Of a stretch of DNA of 24,055 nt, positions 6,668-13,331 are shown in pieces (positions within the stretch are counted from its first letter, which is position 1; every line of letters begins with the position of its first letter). Under the pieces are notes generated by a model, which saw only the letters and a list, made by a program, of their open reading frames with translations, searched no databases and was not told where the DNA came from. The DNA comes from Candidatus Levyibacteriota bacterium (GTDB lineage Bacteria; Patescibacteria; Microgenomatia; Levybacterales; UBA12049): positions 1-24,055 of the forward strand of contig JACPGP010000038.1 in NCBI GenBank assembly GCA_016182425.1, read 5' to 3'. The position numbers and the translations under genes are program-made.

Positions 6668-7222
6668 TTACACTTTTTCGGAGTATTCTCCTGTCCGAGT
6701 ATCGATACGAACACGATCCCCTGTTTTTATAAAAAGGGGTACTTTTGTCTGAAGGTTATTCTCAAGCGTCGCGTCTTTATAGATATTTGTAGCTGAATTT
6801 CCTTTGATATTCGGCCCTGTTTCAGTAACTGCAAAATCCATTTTAGGAGGCAAATTAAGCGACAGTGGTTCGTTGTGCAAAAAACTTATGGGAAACATCT
6901 CTCCGTCTTTGAGATATTGATGTTCCAAAAATTTCTGAACTGGCACCTGCAGTTGCTCATATGTTTTGGGGTCCATAAAATAGAGAAAATCGCTGTCTTT
7001 ATACAAAAACTGCATGTCCTTTTTTTGAATGTGTACCTCGTTGACTCGCGCCCCGTTTATAAAGCTTTTTTCCGTTGTTGAACCAGTCCGAACATTTTGA
7101 ACTTTTACTTTAATATTGGCGCTACCCCTGCCCATTTTTATATGCTCGTAGGACACGACCTGGTAAATATTTCCCTGGTCTTCAAAAATAGTACCAGCTC
7201 GAAGCTCGGTGACTGAAATCAT
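6668..7222 (-). CDS. efp: Elongation factor P
   Basis: The 184-residue product matches EF-P over its three beta-barrel domains: MISVTELRAGTIFEDQG at the start, the tip loop KMGRGSANIKVK, and TGPNIKGNSATNIYKDATLE plus GDRVRIDTRTGEYSEKV at the end. EF-P binds stalled ribosomes and promotes peptide bond formation at polyproline runs. The tip residue that is lysine in many bacteria (Lys34 in E. coli) is Arg32 here, as in the rhamnosylated EarP-type EF-P of Pseudomonas, but the surrounding MGRGSA is different. No modification enzyme is visible in the window. It starts 1 nt after the nif3-like stop, with no SD. Confidence 0.95.
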   Translation of the reverse strand: MISVTELRAGTIFEDQGNIYQVVSYEHIKMGRGSANIKVKVQNVRTGSTTEKSFINGARVNEVHIQKKDMQFLYKDSDFLYFMDPKTYEQLQVPVQKFLEHQYLKDGEMFPISFLHNEPLSLNLPPKMDFAVTETGPNIKGNSATNIYKDATLENNLQTKVPLFIKTGDRVRIDTRTGEYSEKV

Positions 7223-7223
7223 A

Positions 7224-8180
7224 TTATTTTGAGCGTCTTATTCTAATGAGGCCTGAGCAAGCAATAACTGTTACTCCCCTCTTTTCTAACGCGTCTAAAA
7301 AGATGTTTGCTCCAATAGAGTCTGCTGCCATATGTCCGCAGTCAATCACATTAATATGAAGCTTTCGAAGCTCTAGCACTGCATCCTCTGGCACATGCAT
7401 CTCCACCAGCGTTCCAACTCCAGCTTTTGCCATTTCCACATACAGTTCTTTTGATGGATTGGTCCCGCCAGTAAAACCAACCACCACTTTTCCTGCTCTG
7501 GTTTTTTCAGAGCCAGAAACAATAAATGGGCCAGCTTTCCCTTTGATGCTCTCTCTAAACTCTGGGATTTCATTAATGTATTCAAGTATCTCCCCCACCG
7601 TCTCAAATTTCTTTTTGCCAATATGCGTTTGCATAAACTTATTCCCCAAATTATCCCAAATGGTGTGCAAAGCTAAAAGCGGTATGCCCAAAAGCCTTGC
7701 CGCGTCAACAGTCTGTGAGTGGTTAAGCGGGCTTACTTTTCGCTTCACGGCAGCTTTCCGCTCATCAAAAAGCGCGTGGGCGATATTGGCGGGCACTCCT
7801 GCATCGGCAAACATATCAATCTGAATATCCATCACCTCGGAAAGACTGGCTAAGGCGTGGCCGCTTGGGTGATGAGAGATAAGAAGGTCAATCCCCTCGC
7901 CTTTCTGATTTAACCTATCGGCAAGCAATACTTCTGTGGCGTCTGCGTCAATCCCTGCCATGATTTTTTTCACCTTTCTTTGAGGATCGCCAAAAAGAAT
8001 CCGCGAGTCAGAATATGGATTTGTAAATGCTTCTTTGTCAAAGTATTTTTTCTTCTTCTGCGAAAGGTCTTCGTAGTCTTTTTTAATACTTGTGAGATGC
8101 TTTTTTACCTTCTCCTCTCCTCTTGGATCGGCTTTTACTCCCATCTCCACTGCCAATGTGTAGATTTCTTGAATGGTCAT
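7224..8180 (-). CDS. NIF3-like metal-binding protein
   Basis: From ATG 8180 the product has 318 residues. It carries the metal-ligand motif ISHHP (His103-His104), a second site around HTIWDN (His172, Asp176), and the C-terminal CGHMAADSIG segment that matches the NIF3/YbgI GH...SE-type motif. NIF3 proteins are di-metal, ring-forming, and often loosely annotated as GTP cyclohydrolase I type 2; the substrate is not established. The N-terminal 60 residues, with a Lys-rich helix, are an addition relative to classical YbgI. The frame extends into tRNA-Leu on the other strand, which is not credible as coding. It opens the seven-gene leftward operon. Confidence 0.8.
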   Translation of the reverse strand: MTIQEIYTLAVEMGVKADPRGEEKVKKHLTSIKKDYEDLSQKKKKYFDKEAFTNPYSDSRILFGDPQRKVKKIMAGIDADATEVLLADRLNQKGEGIDLLISHHPSGHALASLSEVMDIQIDMFADAGVPANIAHALFDERKAAVKRKVSPLNHSQTVDAARLLGIPLLALHTIWDNLGNKFMQTHIGKKKFETVGEILEYINEIPEFRESIKGKAGPFIVSGSEKTRAGKVVVGFTGGTNPSKELYVEMAKAGVGTLVEMHVPEDAVLELRKLHINVIDCGHMAADSIGANIFLDALEKRGVTVIACSGLIRIRRSK

Positions 8181-8197
8181 AGGAGAAAGTATATAAT
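8169..8197 (+). promoter_or_regulatory. Promoter of tRNA-Leu
   Basis: TTGAAT (8169-8174), a 17-bp spacer and a perfect TATAAT (8192-8197) precede the tRNA, with a predicted start about 30 nt before it. The -35 lies inside the first codons of the nif3-like gene, and the -10 overlaps the nif3 -10 by two bases on the opposite strand. Confidence 0.65.
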
Positions 8198-8216
8198 ATA
8201 CAAAGCCAAAAATCAA
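8188..8216 (-). promoter_or_regulatory. nif3-operon promoter, leaderless type
   Basis: Minus-strand TTGATT (8211-8216), a 17-bp spacer and TATACT (8188-8193) lie 7 nt before ATG 8180. The transcript should begin at or next to the start codon. It shares bases 8192-8193 with the tRNA-Leu -10. Confidence 0.65.
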
Positions 8217-8233
8217 AAGGTAAAAGGCAAAAT

Positions 8234-8317
8234 GGCCGGGTGGCGGAACTGGCAGACGCACACGCCTCAAGAGCGTGCGATCGCAAGATCATGAGGGTTC
8301 GACTCCCTCCCTGGCCA
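8234..8317 (+). tRNA. tRNA-Leu (anticodon CAA)
   Basis: The 84-nt sequence folds as a class II tRNA. The acceptor GGCCGGG pairs with CCTGGCC (one G-U). A D arm follows (contains AACTGGCAGACGC), then the anticodon stem CACGC/GCGTG around the loop CTCAAGA, giving anticodon CAA for UUG codons. A long variable arm (GATC GCAA GATC) and a T arm GAGGG/CCCTC with TTCGACT complete it. The discriminator is A. CCA is not encoded (A is followed by CA), so a CCA-adding enzyme is required. Its 3' end lies 15 bp from the stop of the converging FTR1 gene. Confidence 0.95.
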
Positions 8318-8332
8318 CAAGTTATAAAGTAG

Positions 8333-9145
8333 CTATACTCTCTTTGCGAGCAGGCGGTCGGTTAAGCGCTCGAGCCAAAAGACAAAGGCAATATACGATC
8401 CATAAGATACAAGCTCAAGCATTGTTGGGCGGCTTGTGTAGCCAAATACCACCCGCAAAAGACCTCCAACTGTGCTTTTATGATCTAAAATGTTGGAGAT
8501 ATTCAACACAGGATCAAAGGAAAAAATTGGCAACAGTCCAGCTTCCTGGAATTCATGTACTCCATGACCTACTAACCCCGCGGCAAAAAGCAATAAAAAT
8601 ACACTTGTTACAGTAAATACTCTAGATAAATTTACCCCAATAGCCCATTTAAACAACCCATATCCTAACCCCAAAGCAGCAATAATACCAATTATAGCTC
8701 CAAACAACTGATTTGTTGCCCCAATAAGGCTGCTTGCTTTTAAATACAACACTGTTTCCACTCCTTCTCGAAGAACAGAAGTTGACACCAAAATAAAAAT
8801 ACCAAGTCCATAGCCTTTTTCCGCATGGAGAGCCACTTTTTCTTTAATTTTTTTGGCCACATCTTTTTGGCGATGCACCCACAGAATCATCCAGGTCAAA
8901 AATCCTGCTGTGACAAACATTAAAACTCCCTCGAAAATCTCTTCTGTTTTTCCAGAGAGTCCTCCAAAGAAGATATCAAGAGCAAAACCTAAGACAACTG
9001 CTACTCCAATTCCTGCGGCAACCCCTCTGACTACAAATCTTTTGAAGACATGCTGATTTGTTTTAACAATAAATGTGAGGACTATACCAATAACTAAAAC
9101 TGCCTCAAGGGTTTCTCGAAAGGTAATTAGTCCCGCTGCAAACAT
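8333..9145 (-). CDS. FTR1-family iron permease
   Basis: The 270-residue product starts MFAAGLITFRETLEAVLVIG and has about seven membrane spans. It shows both FTR1 signatures, RETLE at residues 10-14 and REGVE at 126-130, whose acidic residues carry iron through the membrane. Family members work as ferrous/ferric permeases, in bacteria often with EfeO and EfeB partners; no such partner gene is in the window, so the oxidation step is either absent or elsewhere. It is the last gene after dnaB (44-bp gap), with a possible weak promoter of its own. The substrate could also be another divalent metal. Confidence 0.9.
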   Translation of the reverse strand: MFAAGLITFRETLEAVLVIGIVLTFIVKTNQHVFKRFVVRGVAAGIGVAVVLGFALDIFFGGLSGKTEEIFEGVLMFVTAGFLTWMILWVHRQKDVAKKIKEKVALHAEKGYGLGIFILVSTSVLREGVETVLYLKASSLIGATNQLFGAIIGIIAALGLGYGLFKWAIGVNLSRVFTVTSVFLLLFAAGLVGHGVHEFQEAGLLPIFSFDPVLNISNILDHKSTVGGLLRVVFGYTSRPTMLELVSYGSYIAFVFWLERLTDRLLAKRV

Positions 9146-9153
9146 GACCCAAC

Positions 9154-9181
9154 ACTATCACATGCAACTTATACTAATCAA
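9154..9181 (-). promoter_or_regulatory. Weak candidate promoter of FTR1 gene
   Basis: In the dnaB-FTR1 gap the minus strand shows TTGATT (9176-9181), a 16-bp spacer and GATAGT (9154-9159), 8 nt before the FTR1 ATG. The -10 is imperfect (four of six), but the spacing matches the other leaderless promoters of the window. Confidence 0.35.
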
Positions 9182-9189
9182 GTATCAGT

Positions 9190-10509
9190 TTACTCGCTTC
9201 TTTTCTTCTCCACACTGTAAAAGCGGATTCTATCTCCTCTAAAAAGCAAATCTACTTCCCCTGTTGGACCATTGCGGTGTTTGGCCACTAAAAGCTTCAT
9301 GGGCAAGCTTTGGGAAAATTCATCGTCCACTTTATATAAAAACATCACCACATCCGCATCTTGCTCGATGGCCCCGCTTTCACGAAGATCGGCCAGCTGC
9401 GGCTTTTTTTCACCCCTGTGTTCAACAGCACGCGACAACTGAGAAAGAGCCAACACCGGAATTTTTAATTCTCGGGCCAAATTTTTCAGGGCTTGTGATA
9501 CAATAGATACCTCCTGCACCCTGTTATCGTAACGCCTCCCGGGATCAACCAACTGCAGATAATCAACAATAAGAAGTTTTACATTATGTTCAAGTTGTAT
9601 TCTACGTGCTTTGCTTCGCATCTCAGAAACAGAAATACCTGGTGTGTCGTCAATAAAAATTGGCGCGTCAGCTAAGCTACCCATTGCGTCGGATAATCTA
9701 CCAAAATCCGTCTCCGATAATCTGCCGGTTTTAAGCCTCCACGCATCAACGTCTGCTTGTCCAACCAAAAGACGATCTACCAATTCCTCCTGAGACATTT
9801 CCAAAGAGAAAATACCAACAGGCATTTTCTCCACAACAGCGATGTGTTGGGCGATGTTAACCGCCATCGCCGTTTTTCCCTGCCCGGGGCGTGCTGCCAA
9901 AATAAGCAGATTTGACTCCTGCATTCCAGACAACATATTATCTACATCGATAAAGCCTGTTCTTATACCACGAAGCCCGTGGCCTTTTTTGTGAATCTCG
10001 TCAATCTTGTCAAAACTGGCCGCGATCGCCTCTTTAACGTGGATAAATCCTTTGCGCACATGTCCCTGTGAGATGGAGAAAATCGAAGACTCTGCCTTAT
10101 CCAGCATAATCTGTATTTCCTCATCTGCCTTGTACCCAAACTCAACTATCTCAATTGCTGCTGTGATAAGCATGCGTTTAGTAGCAGTTTCTTTGATAAG
10201 AAGCGCGTAGTGTTCGACATTTGCCGCGGTTGGCACCGCGTTAACAAGTTCTATCAAATAGGAAGAACCAACCTTATCGTAGATTTTTCGCTTTTTTAAC
10301 TCTGAAGTCAGGGTAACAATATCTATTGGCCGTCTTTTATCGTACAGAGTTAGCATTGCATCATAAACAATACTGTTTGTCTCATTATAAAAATCCGCTG
10401 GTTTAATAAGCTCGGAAACAACATTGATGGCATTCTTATCAATAAGAAGGGCGCCTAAAACACTGCTTTCGGCTTCTTCGTTATGTGGAGGAATACGCAC
10501 GTTTGCCAT
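9190..10509 (-). CDS. dnaB: Replicative DNA helicase DnaB
   Basis: The 439-residue product is the hexameric helicase that unwinds DNA at the replication fork. The N-terminal domain (IPPHNEEAESSVLGALLID) is followed by a linker and a RecA-like domain with Walker A ARPGQGKTA (residues 206-214), catalytic region FSLEMS (Glu237) and Walker B LLIVDYLQL (312-320). Later come LSQLSRAVEHRGEKKPQLADLRESGAIEQDAD, a typical DnaB segment, and the arginine-finger region near the end. No intein is present. The ATG overlaps the stop of the preceding beta-lactamase-fold-like gene by one base (TAATG), indicating coupling. Confidence 0.97.
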   Translation of the reverse strand: MANVRIPPHNEEAESSVLGALLIDKNAINVVSELIKPADFYNETNSIVYDAMLTLYDKRRPIDIVTLTSELKKRKIYDKVGSSYLIELVNAVPTAANVEHYALLIKETATKRMLITAAIEIVEFGYKADEEIQIMLDKAESSIFSISQGHVRKGFIHVKEAIAASFDKIDEIHKKGHGLRGIRTGFIDVDNMLSGMQESNLLILAARPGQGKTAMAVNIAQHIAVVEKMPVGIFSLEMSQEELVDRLLVGQADVDAWRLKTGRLSETDFGRLSDAMGSLADAPIFIDDTPGISVSEMRSKARRIQLEHNVKLLIVDYLQLVDPGRRYDNRVQEVSIVSQALKNLARELKIPVLALSQLSRAVEHRGEKKPQLADLRESGAIEQDADVVMFLYKVDDEFSQSLPMKLLVAKHRNGPTGEVDLLFRGDRIRFYSVEKKRSE

Positions 10510-11015
10510 TATTGAAGTATTACTGTTTCCATTTTTTCCGGTAATTTTTCTTTAGTTATAAAAAACTTTGCCGTTGATACACCATCTTTTACAAAATCTT
10601 TTGCCTGCTGTCCATAAAAAAGAACAACTCTTGGTTCAAGAGTCGCTACTATTGAGGAATCAATGGCTGCATCAGCATATAAAATAAGAATATGATGATC
10701 GCTCAATTGATCCTTTAATCCCTCGGTGGCACTTCCTGTGGTTAGGGCAATATTGATACCATCAACATGGAGTTTGTACACAAGATGCCCTCCCACCTTT
10801 ACGCCAGAAATCTTTATACCTGAAACTTCATACTCACCTGGTCCTCTTAAAACCACTCTTGCCCCCTCGATTTTTGCTGCAGCAAAATCTTCCTGAGTTA
10901 AAATCACTATCCCGTCTGCCTCGACTTTCTCTCGAATGACTTGTGGATCAACAACCAAGGAGGCTTTTTTTCCTTTTATTTTCAAAGATACGTTTGAAAG
11001 AGGCAAAATTTCCAT
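10509..11015 (-). CDS. Metallo-beta-lactamase-fold-like protein lacking metal motif
   Basis: From ATG 11015 the product has 168 residues. Features recall UlaG/YtkL-type beta-lactamase-fold proteins: a start resembling VSLKIKGKKASLVVDP, VVLRGPGEYEVSGIKISGV in the middle and DHHILILYADAAIDSSIVATLEPRVVLFYG at the end. The metal-binding HxHxDH signature is missing, so it is probably not a hydrolase of the classical type. The fold call is by pattern only. It is co-transcribed with and one base from dnaB, which suggests a replication- or nucleotide-linked role but does not prove it. ATG 11015 is chosen because a promoter ends 7 nt upstream; the longer frame would cross the divergent promoter. Confidence 0.6.
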   Translation of the reverse strand: MEILPLSNVSLKIKGKKASLVVDPQVIREKVEADGIVILTQEDFAAAKIEGARVVLRGPGEYEVSGIKISGVKVGGHLVYKLHVDGINIALTTGSATEGLKDQLSDHHILILYADAAIDSSIVATLEPRVVLFYGQQAKDFVKDGVSTAKFFITKEKLPEKMETVILQ

Positions 11016-11022
11016 TTGAACT

Positions 11023-11052
11023 ATCCTAACACAAGGTAGCTTTCCTTGACAA
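11023..11052 (-). promoter_or_regulatory. Promoter of dnaB operon, leaderless type
   Basis: Minus-strand TTGTCA (11047-11052), an 18-bp spacer and TAGGAT (11023-11028) lie 7 nt before ATG 11015. The -35 sits in the palindromic-like CCTTGACAAGG shared with the divergent promoter. Confidence 0.5.
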
Positions 11053-11074
11053 GGGGATGTTTTTATCTTATCAT
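11046..11074 (+). promoter_or_regulatory. Promoter of 11083 gene, near-leaderless
   Basis: A perfect -35 TTGACA (11046-11051), a 17-bp spacer and TATCAT (11069-11074) lie 8 nt before ATG 11083. The -35 overlaps the -35 of the leftward dnaB-operon promoter almost completely, so both polymerases compete for the same sequence. Confidence 0.65.
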
Positions 11075-11082
11075 AAAGCCCC

Positions 11083-11508
11083 ATGAAGACAGAAAAAGTT
11101 GTTATTTCGTTTATCGCTGTTGTGATAGGAATTTTTGTTGCCGCCATTGGTTTTTATTTCTATCAAACAACAAAAGTTATCAAAGAAACAGATCTAAAAA
11201 ACATAAAAACCCCTCTCTCTCCCACACCTAAAAAATCTTCCCTTTTTATAACTCTTGATTCACCTAAGGATGAGGAAGTCACAGATAAACGAACAATTAC
11301 GCTTTCGGGCACAACAACTCCTAACGCAACTGTTATTGTCACAACAATGACAAATGATTACATGCTCACTCCTACCCCAACTGGCAGTTTTTCATCATCC
11401 ATTGTTTTGGAAAATGGACAAAACGAAATAACAATTCTAGCAGTTGCCCAAAATGGCGAGGAAGAGAAGATTGTGCGTACTGTAACCGTTTCATCCGAAA
11501 CATTTTAA
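11083..11508 (+). CDS. Single-span membrane protein with Ig-like domain
   Basis: The 141-residue protein has a short cytoplasmic start, a membrane segment at about residues 7-27 and an extracytoplasmic part. The latter (residues about 55-138: FITLDSPKDEEVTDKRTITLSGTTTPNATV ... IVLENGQNEITILAVAQNGEEEKIVRTVTV) has the beta-strand pattern of bacterial Ig-like / glucodextranase-type domains, which mostly mediate adhesion or surface display. It is the first of three closely spaced rightward genes and starts nearly at its own transcription start. No enzyme motif is seen. Confidence 0.75.
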   Translation: MKTEKVVISFIAVVIGIFVAAIGFYFYQTTKVIKETDLKNIKTPLSPTPKKSSLFITLDSPKDEEVTDKRTITLSGTTTPNATVIVTTMTNDYMLTPTPTGSFSSSIVLENGQNEITILAVAQNGEEEKIVRTVTVSSETF

Positions 11509-11511
11509 GAC

Positions 11512-12228
11512 ATGAAAAAATTATTTTTAACATTATTTATATTTACTATTTACTATTTACTATTTACTATTGATGCCCATGCTGTTACAACAACACCAAC
11601 TATACCAACAACTCCTGAAGAATCACAAATAAATAAACTAAAGGATAGAATCGCTTCTCGTGTTGCCGAGCTAAAACTTGTCGAACGGCGGGGCATCATA
11701 GGCACTGTTACCGACGTTACCAATACACAAATAACGCTTTCAGATTTACAGAATACTACAAGGTTTATTGACGTTGACGAGCTCACAAAATTTGCTTCTC
11801 CGTCGGCTGGTGGATCGTTTGGCATTTCCGACATAACAAAAGAAACAAAATTGGGCATTTTAGGGTTGTACAATAAACAATCACGACGGCTTCTTGCCCG
11901 ATTTGTCGATGTGCTAATACTTCCTAAAGTAATCCACGGCGTTGTGGCAGCAATAGATAGCGAAATGTTTACAGTAAGCATTGCCACCGAAAAACAAACA
12001 TATCTTGCCGATGTACAAACCACTACAAAAACTTACTTATATACCAACGAGCAGGATCTTATCCGGTCAGGATTTTCCAAAATAAAAGTCGGGCAGAGAA
12101 TTTTAGTTGTTGGATTCCCGGATAAAAAAGATCAGAGTAAAATTATTCCAACTCGCGTTACAATTTTTCCCGAAATTGCCAAAAATCCAAAGATTATTAT
12201 TTCGGCAACTAAGACAATTGATGAATAG
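11512..12228 (+). CDS. Secreted or periplasmic protein, unknown
   Basis: The 238-residue protein has a classical signal peptide (MKKLFLTLFIFTIYYLLFTIDAHA, cleavage likely after AHA), then a helix (residues about 35-58) and two beta-rich segments (GIIGTVTDVTNTQITLSD...; HGVVAAIDSEMFTVSIATEKQTYLADV...VGQRILVVGF) that look like small OB-type repeats of the DUF5666 style. No catalytic motif is recognised. The hydrophobic core of the signal peptide is encoded by a perfect heptamer repeat (11541-11571). It starts 3 nt after the preceding stop, and its 3' end overlaps the M24 gene by 8 bp, so all three are probably co-translated. Confidence 0.75.
   Translation: MKKLFLTLFIFTIYYLLFTIDAHAVTTTPTIPTTPEESQINKLKDRIASRVAELKLVERRGIIGTVTDVTNTQITLSDLQNTTRFIDVDELTKFASPSAGGSFGISDITKETKLGILGLYNKQSRRLLARFVDVLILPKVIHGVVAAIDSEMFTVSIATEKQTYLADVQTTTKTYLYTNEQDLIRSGFSKIKVGQRILVVGFPDKKDQSKIIPTRVTIFPEIAKNPKIIISATKTIDE
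11541..11571 (+). repeat. Heptamer tandem repeat (ATTTACT)4 in signal peptide
   Basis: ATTTACT occurs four times perfectly from 11541 to 11568, followed by ATT. It encodes FTIYYLLFTI, the hydrophobic core of the signal peptide. Slippage by one unit would frameshift the protein at its N-terminus. Confidence 0.9.
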
Positions 12229-13300
12229 TAGATCAACAGATGCCACGCTTGTCTCCTCCGCTCCCAACATTACCTATCTAACAGGATACTCTGGATTTTC
12301 CACACTTGAACGAGAAGCATATCTTTTGATCGTGTCCCAACACCAGGTGTTGACGGATAAAACACCTGGTGTTATCGGGTATATTCTTACCGATGGACGT
12401 TATACCGAGGCAGTACGTAATATTCCTCATTTTACTCTTCTTGAAATTTCACCCATCAATTCGCTGGAAAAAATATTAATCATGTTAATAAAAAAACATA
12501 AAATAAAAAAATTAGGAATAGAGGAAAATAATCTCACAGTTTCTGAATACAGAATACTCAAAAAACACTTTTCTATTTTACGTCATGTTAATCTCAACGG
12601 TCTTCGTTCTATAAAAGAGAAAGACGAAATTTTAGCGATTGAAAAAGCATGTCGAATTGGTGATAAAGCATTTGATTATATTATTGGAAAAATAAAAAAA
12701 GGAGTTACCGAAAAAGAGCTGGCCTTTGAAATTGAATTTTTTATTAAAAAAGCAAATGCTGCCATCTCATTTCCACCAATTGTGGCTTTTGGAAAAAATA
12801 CTGCCATCCCCCACCACCAACCAACTAACCGAAAACTACTAACCAATAACTTTGTTTTGCTTGATTTTGGAGCAAAGGTCAACAATTACTGCTCTGACAT
12901 GACTCGCACAGTCTTTTTTGGTAAACCAACTGCGGAACAAAAACGTATGTACCAAACCGTCCTCGAAGCGCAAAAAAAGGCAATAGATCACCTCGGATGG
13001 TGGCGAGGCAGCGACCTCGACTCCTCCGAGGTGGACAGGGTGGCTCGAGACTATATTATCTCCAAGGGATATCCAACCATTCCCCATAGTCTTGGTCATG
13101 GCATCGGCCTCCAAGTCCATGAATCACCGACACTTTCTCCAAAAAGTAAAGATATCTTAAAACCCGGTATGGTATTCTCTGTTGAACCAGGAATCTATAT
13201 CCCTGGTTTTGGCGGTGTCAGAATTGAAGATTTAGTTGTACTTGAACCTTCTGGCCCCCGCCTCCTTACCAAATCCCTAAGGGAGTTCCTCGAACTCTAG
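12221..13300 (+). CDS. M24-family Xaa-Pro aminopeptidase-like
   Basis: From ATG 12221 the product has 359 residues. An N-terminal creatinase-like domain (APNITYLTGYSGF, LTDGRYTE) precedes the pita-bread domain with all five metal ligands: Asp215 and Asp226 (LLDFGAKVNNYCSDMTRTVFFG), His293 (SLGHGIGLQVHE), Glu322 (FSVEPGIYIPGFGG) and Glu336 (RIEDLVVL). This is the pattern of Xaa-Pro dipeptidases/aminopeptidases (PepP/PepQ); it is predicted to release residues before proline and to be cytoplasmic. Two perfect DNA inverted repeats lie within it and are translated as apparent extra loops, residues about 40-51 and 257-271. The start overlaps the previous gene by 8 bp. Confidence 0.92.
   Translation: MNSRSTDATLVSSAPNITYLTGYSGFSTLEREAYLLIVSQHQVLTDKTPGVIGYILTDGRYTEAVRNIPHFTLLEISPINSLEKILIMLIKKHKIKKLGIEENNLTVSEYRILKKHFSILRHVNLNGLRSIKEKDEILAIEKACRIGDKAFDYIIGKIKKGVTEKELAFEIEFFIKKANAAISFPPIVAFGKNTAIPHHQPTNRKLLTNNFVLLDFGAKVNNYCSDMTRTVFFGKPTAEQKRMYQTVLEAQKKAIDHLGWWRGSDLDSSEVDRVARDYIISKGYPTIPHSLGHGIGLQVHESPTLSPKSKDILKPGMVFSVEPGIYIPGFGGVRIEDLVVLEPSGPRLLTKSLREFLEL
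12339..12373 (+). repeat. 13-bp perfect inverted repeat in M24 gene
   Basis: AACACCAGGTGTT (12339-12351) and AACACCTGGTGTT (12361-12373) are perfect reverse complements with a 9-bp loop, GACGGATAA. There is no following T-run, so it is not a terminator. It is translated as the loop HQVLTDKTPGV in a place where M24 proteins usually pass directly from one strand to the LTDGRYTE strand. Confidence 0.9.
12989..13033 (+). repeat. Nested inverted repeat in M24 gene
   Basis: CACCTCGGA (12989-12997) pairs perfectly with TCCGAGGTG (13025-13033), and inside it CGAGG (13004-13008) pairs with CCTCG (13015-13019). The patch is distinctly more GC-rich than its surroundings. It encodes HLGWWRGSDLDSSEV just before the conserved VDRVARDYI helix. 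Confidence 0.8.
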
Positions 13301-13316
13301 CCATTTTCTATAATTA

Positions 13317-13325
13317 TGATATGAT
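13317..13325 (+). promoter_or_regulatory. Extended -10 promoter of hisS, leaderless type
   Basis: TG at 13317-13318, one base, then TATGAT (13320-13325) form an extended -10 that sits 6 nt before ATG 13332. No good -35 is seen. A second TATAAT 17 nt before the ATG is possible but has no -35 either. Confidence 0.5.
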
Positions 13326-13331
13326 ACGAAT

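Noticed and set aside
8181..8270. N-terminal extension of the nif3-like gene
   Set aside because: It would overlap the tRNA-Leu gene antisense; ATG 8180 follows a good promoter at 7 nt.
12339..12373. Hairpin as an intrinsic terminator
   Set aside because: There is no T-run after the stem and it lies inside an intact conserved gene.
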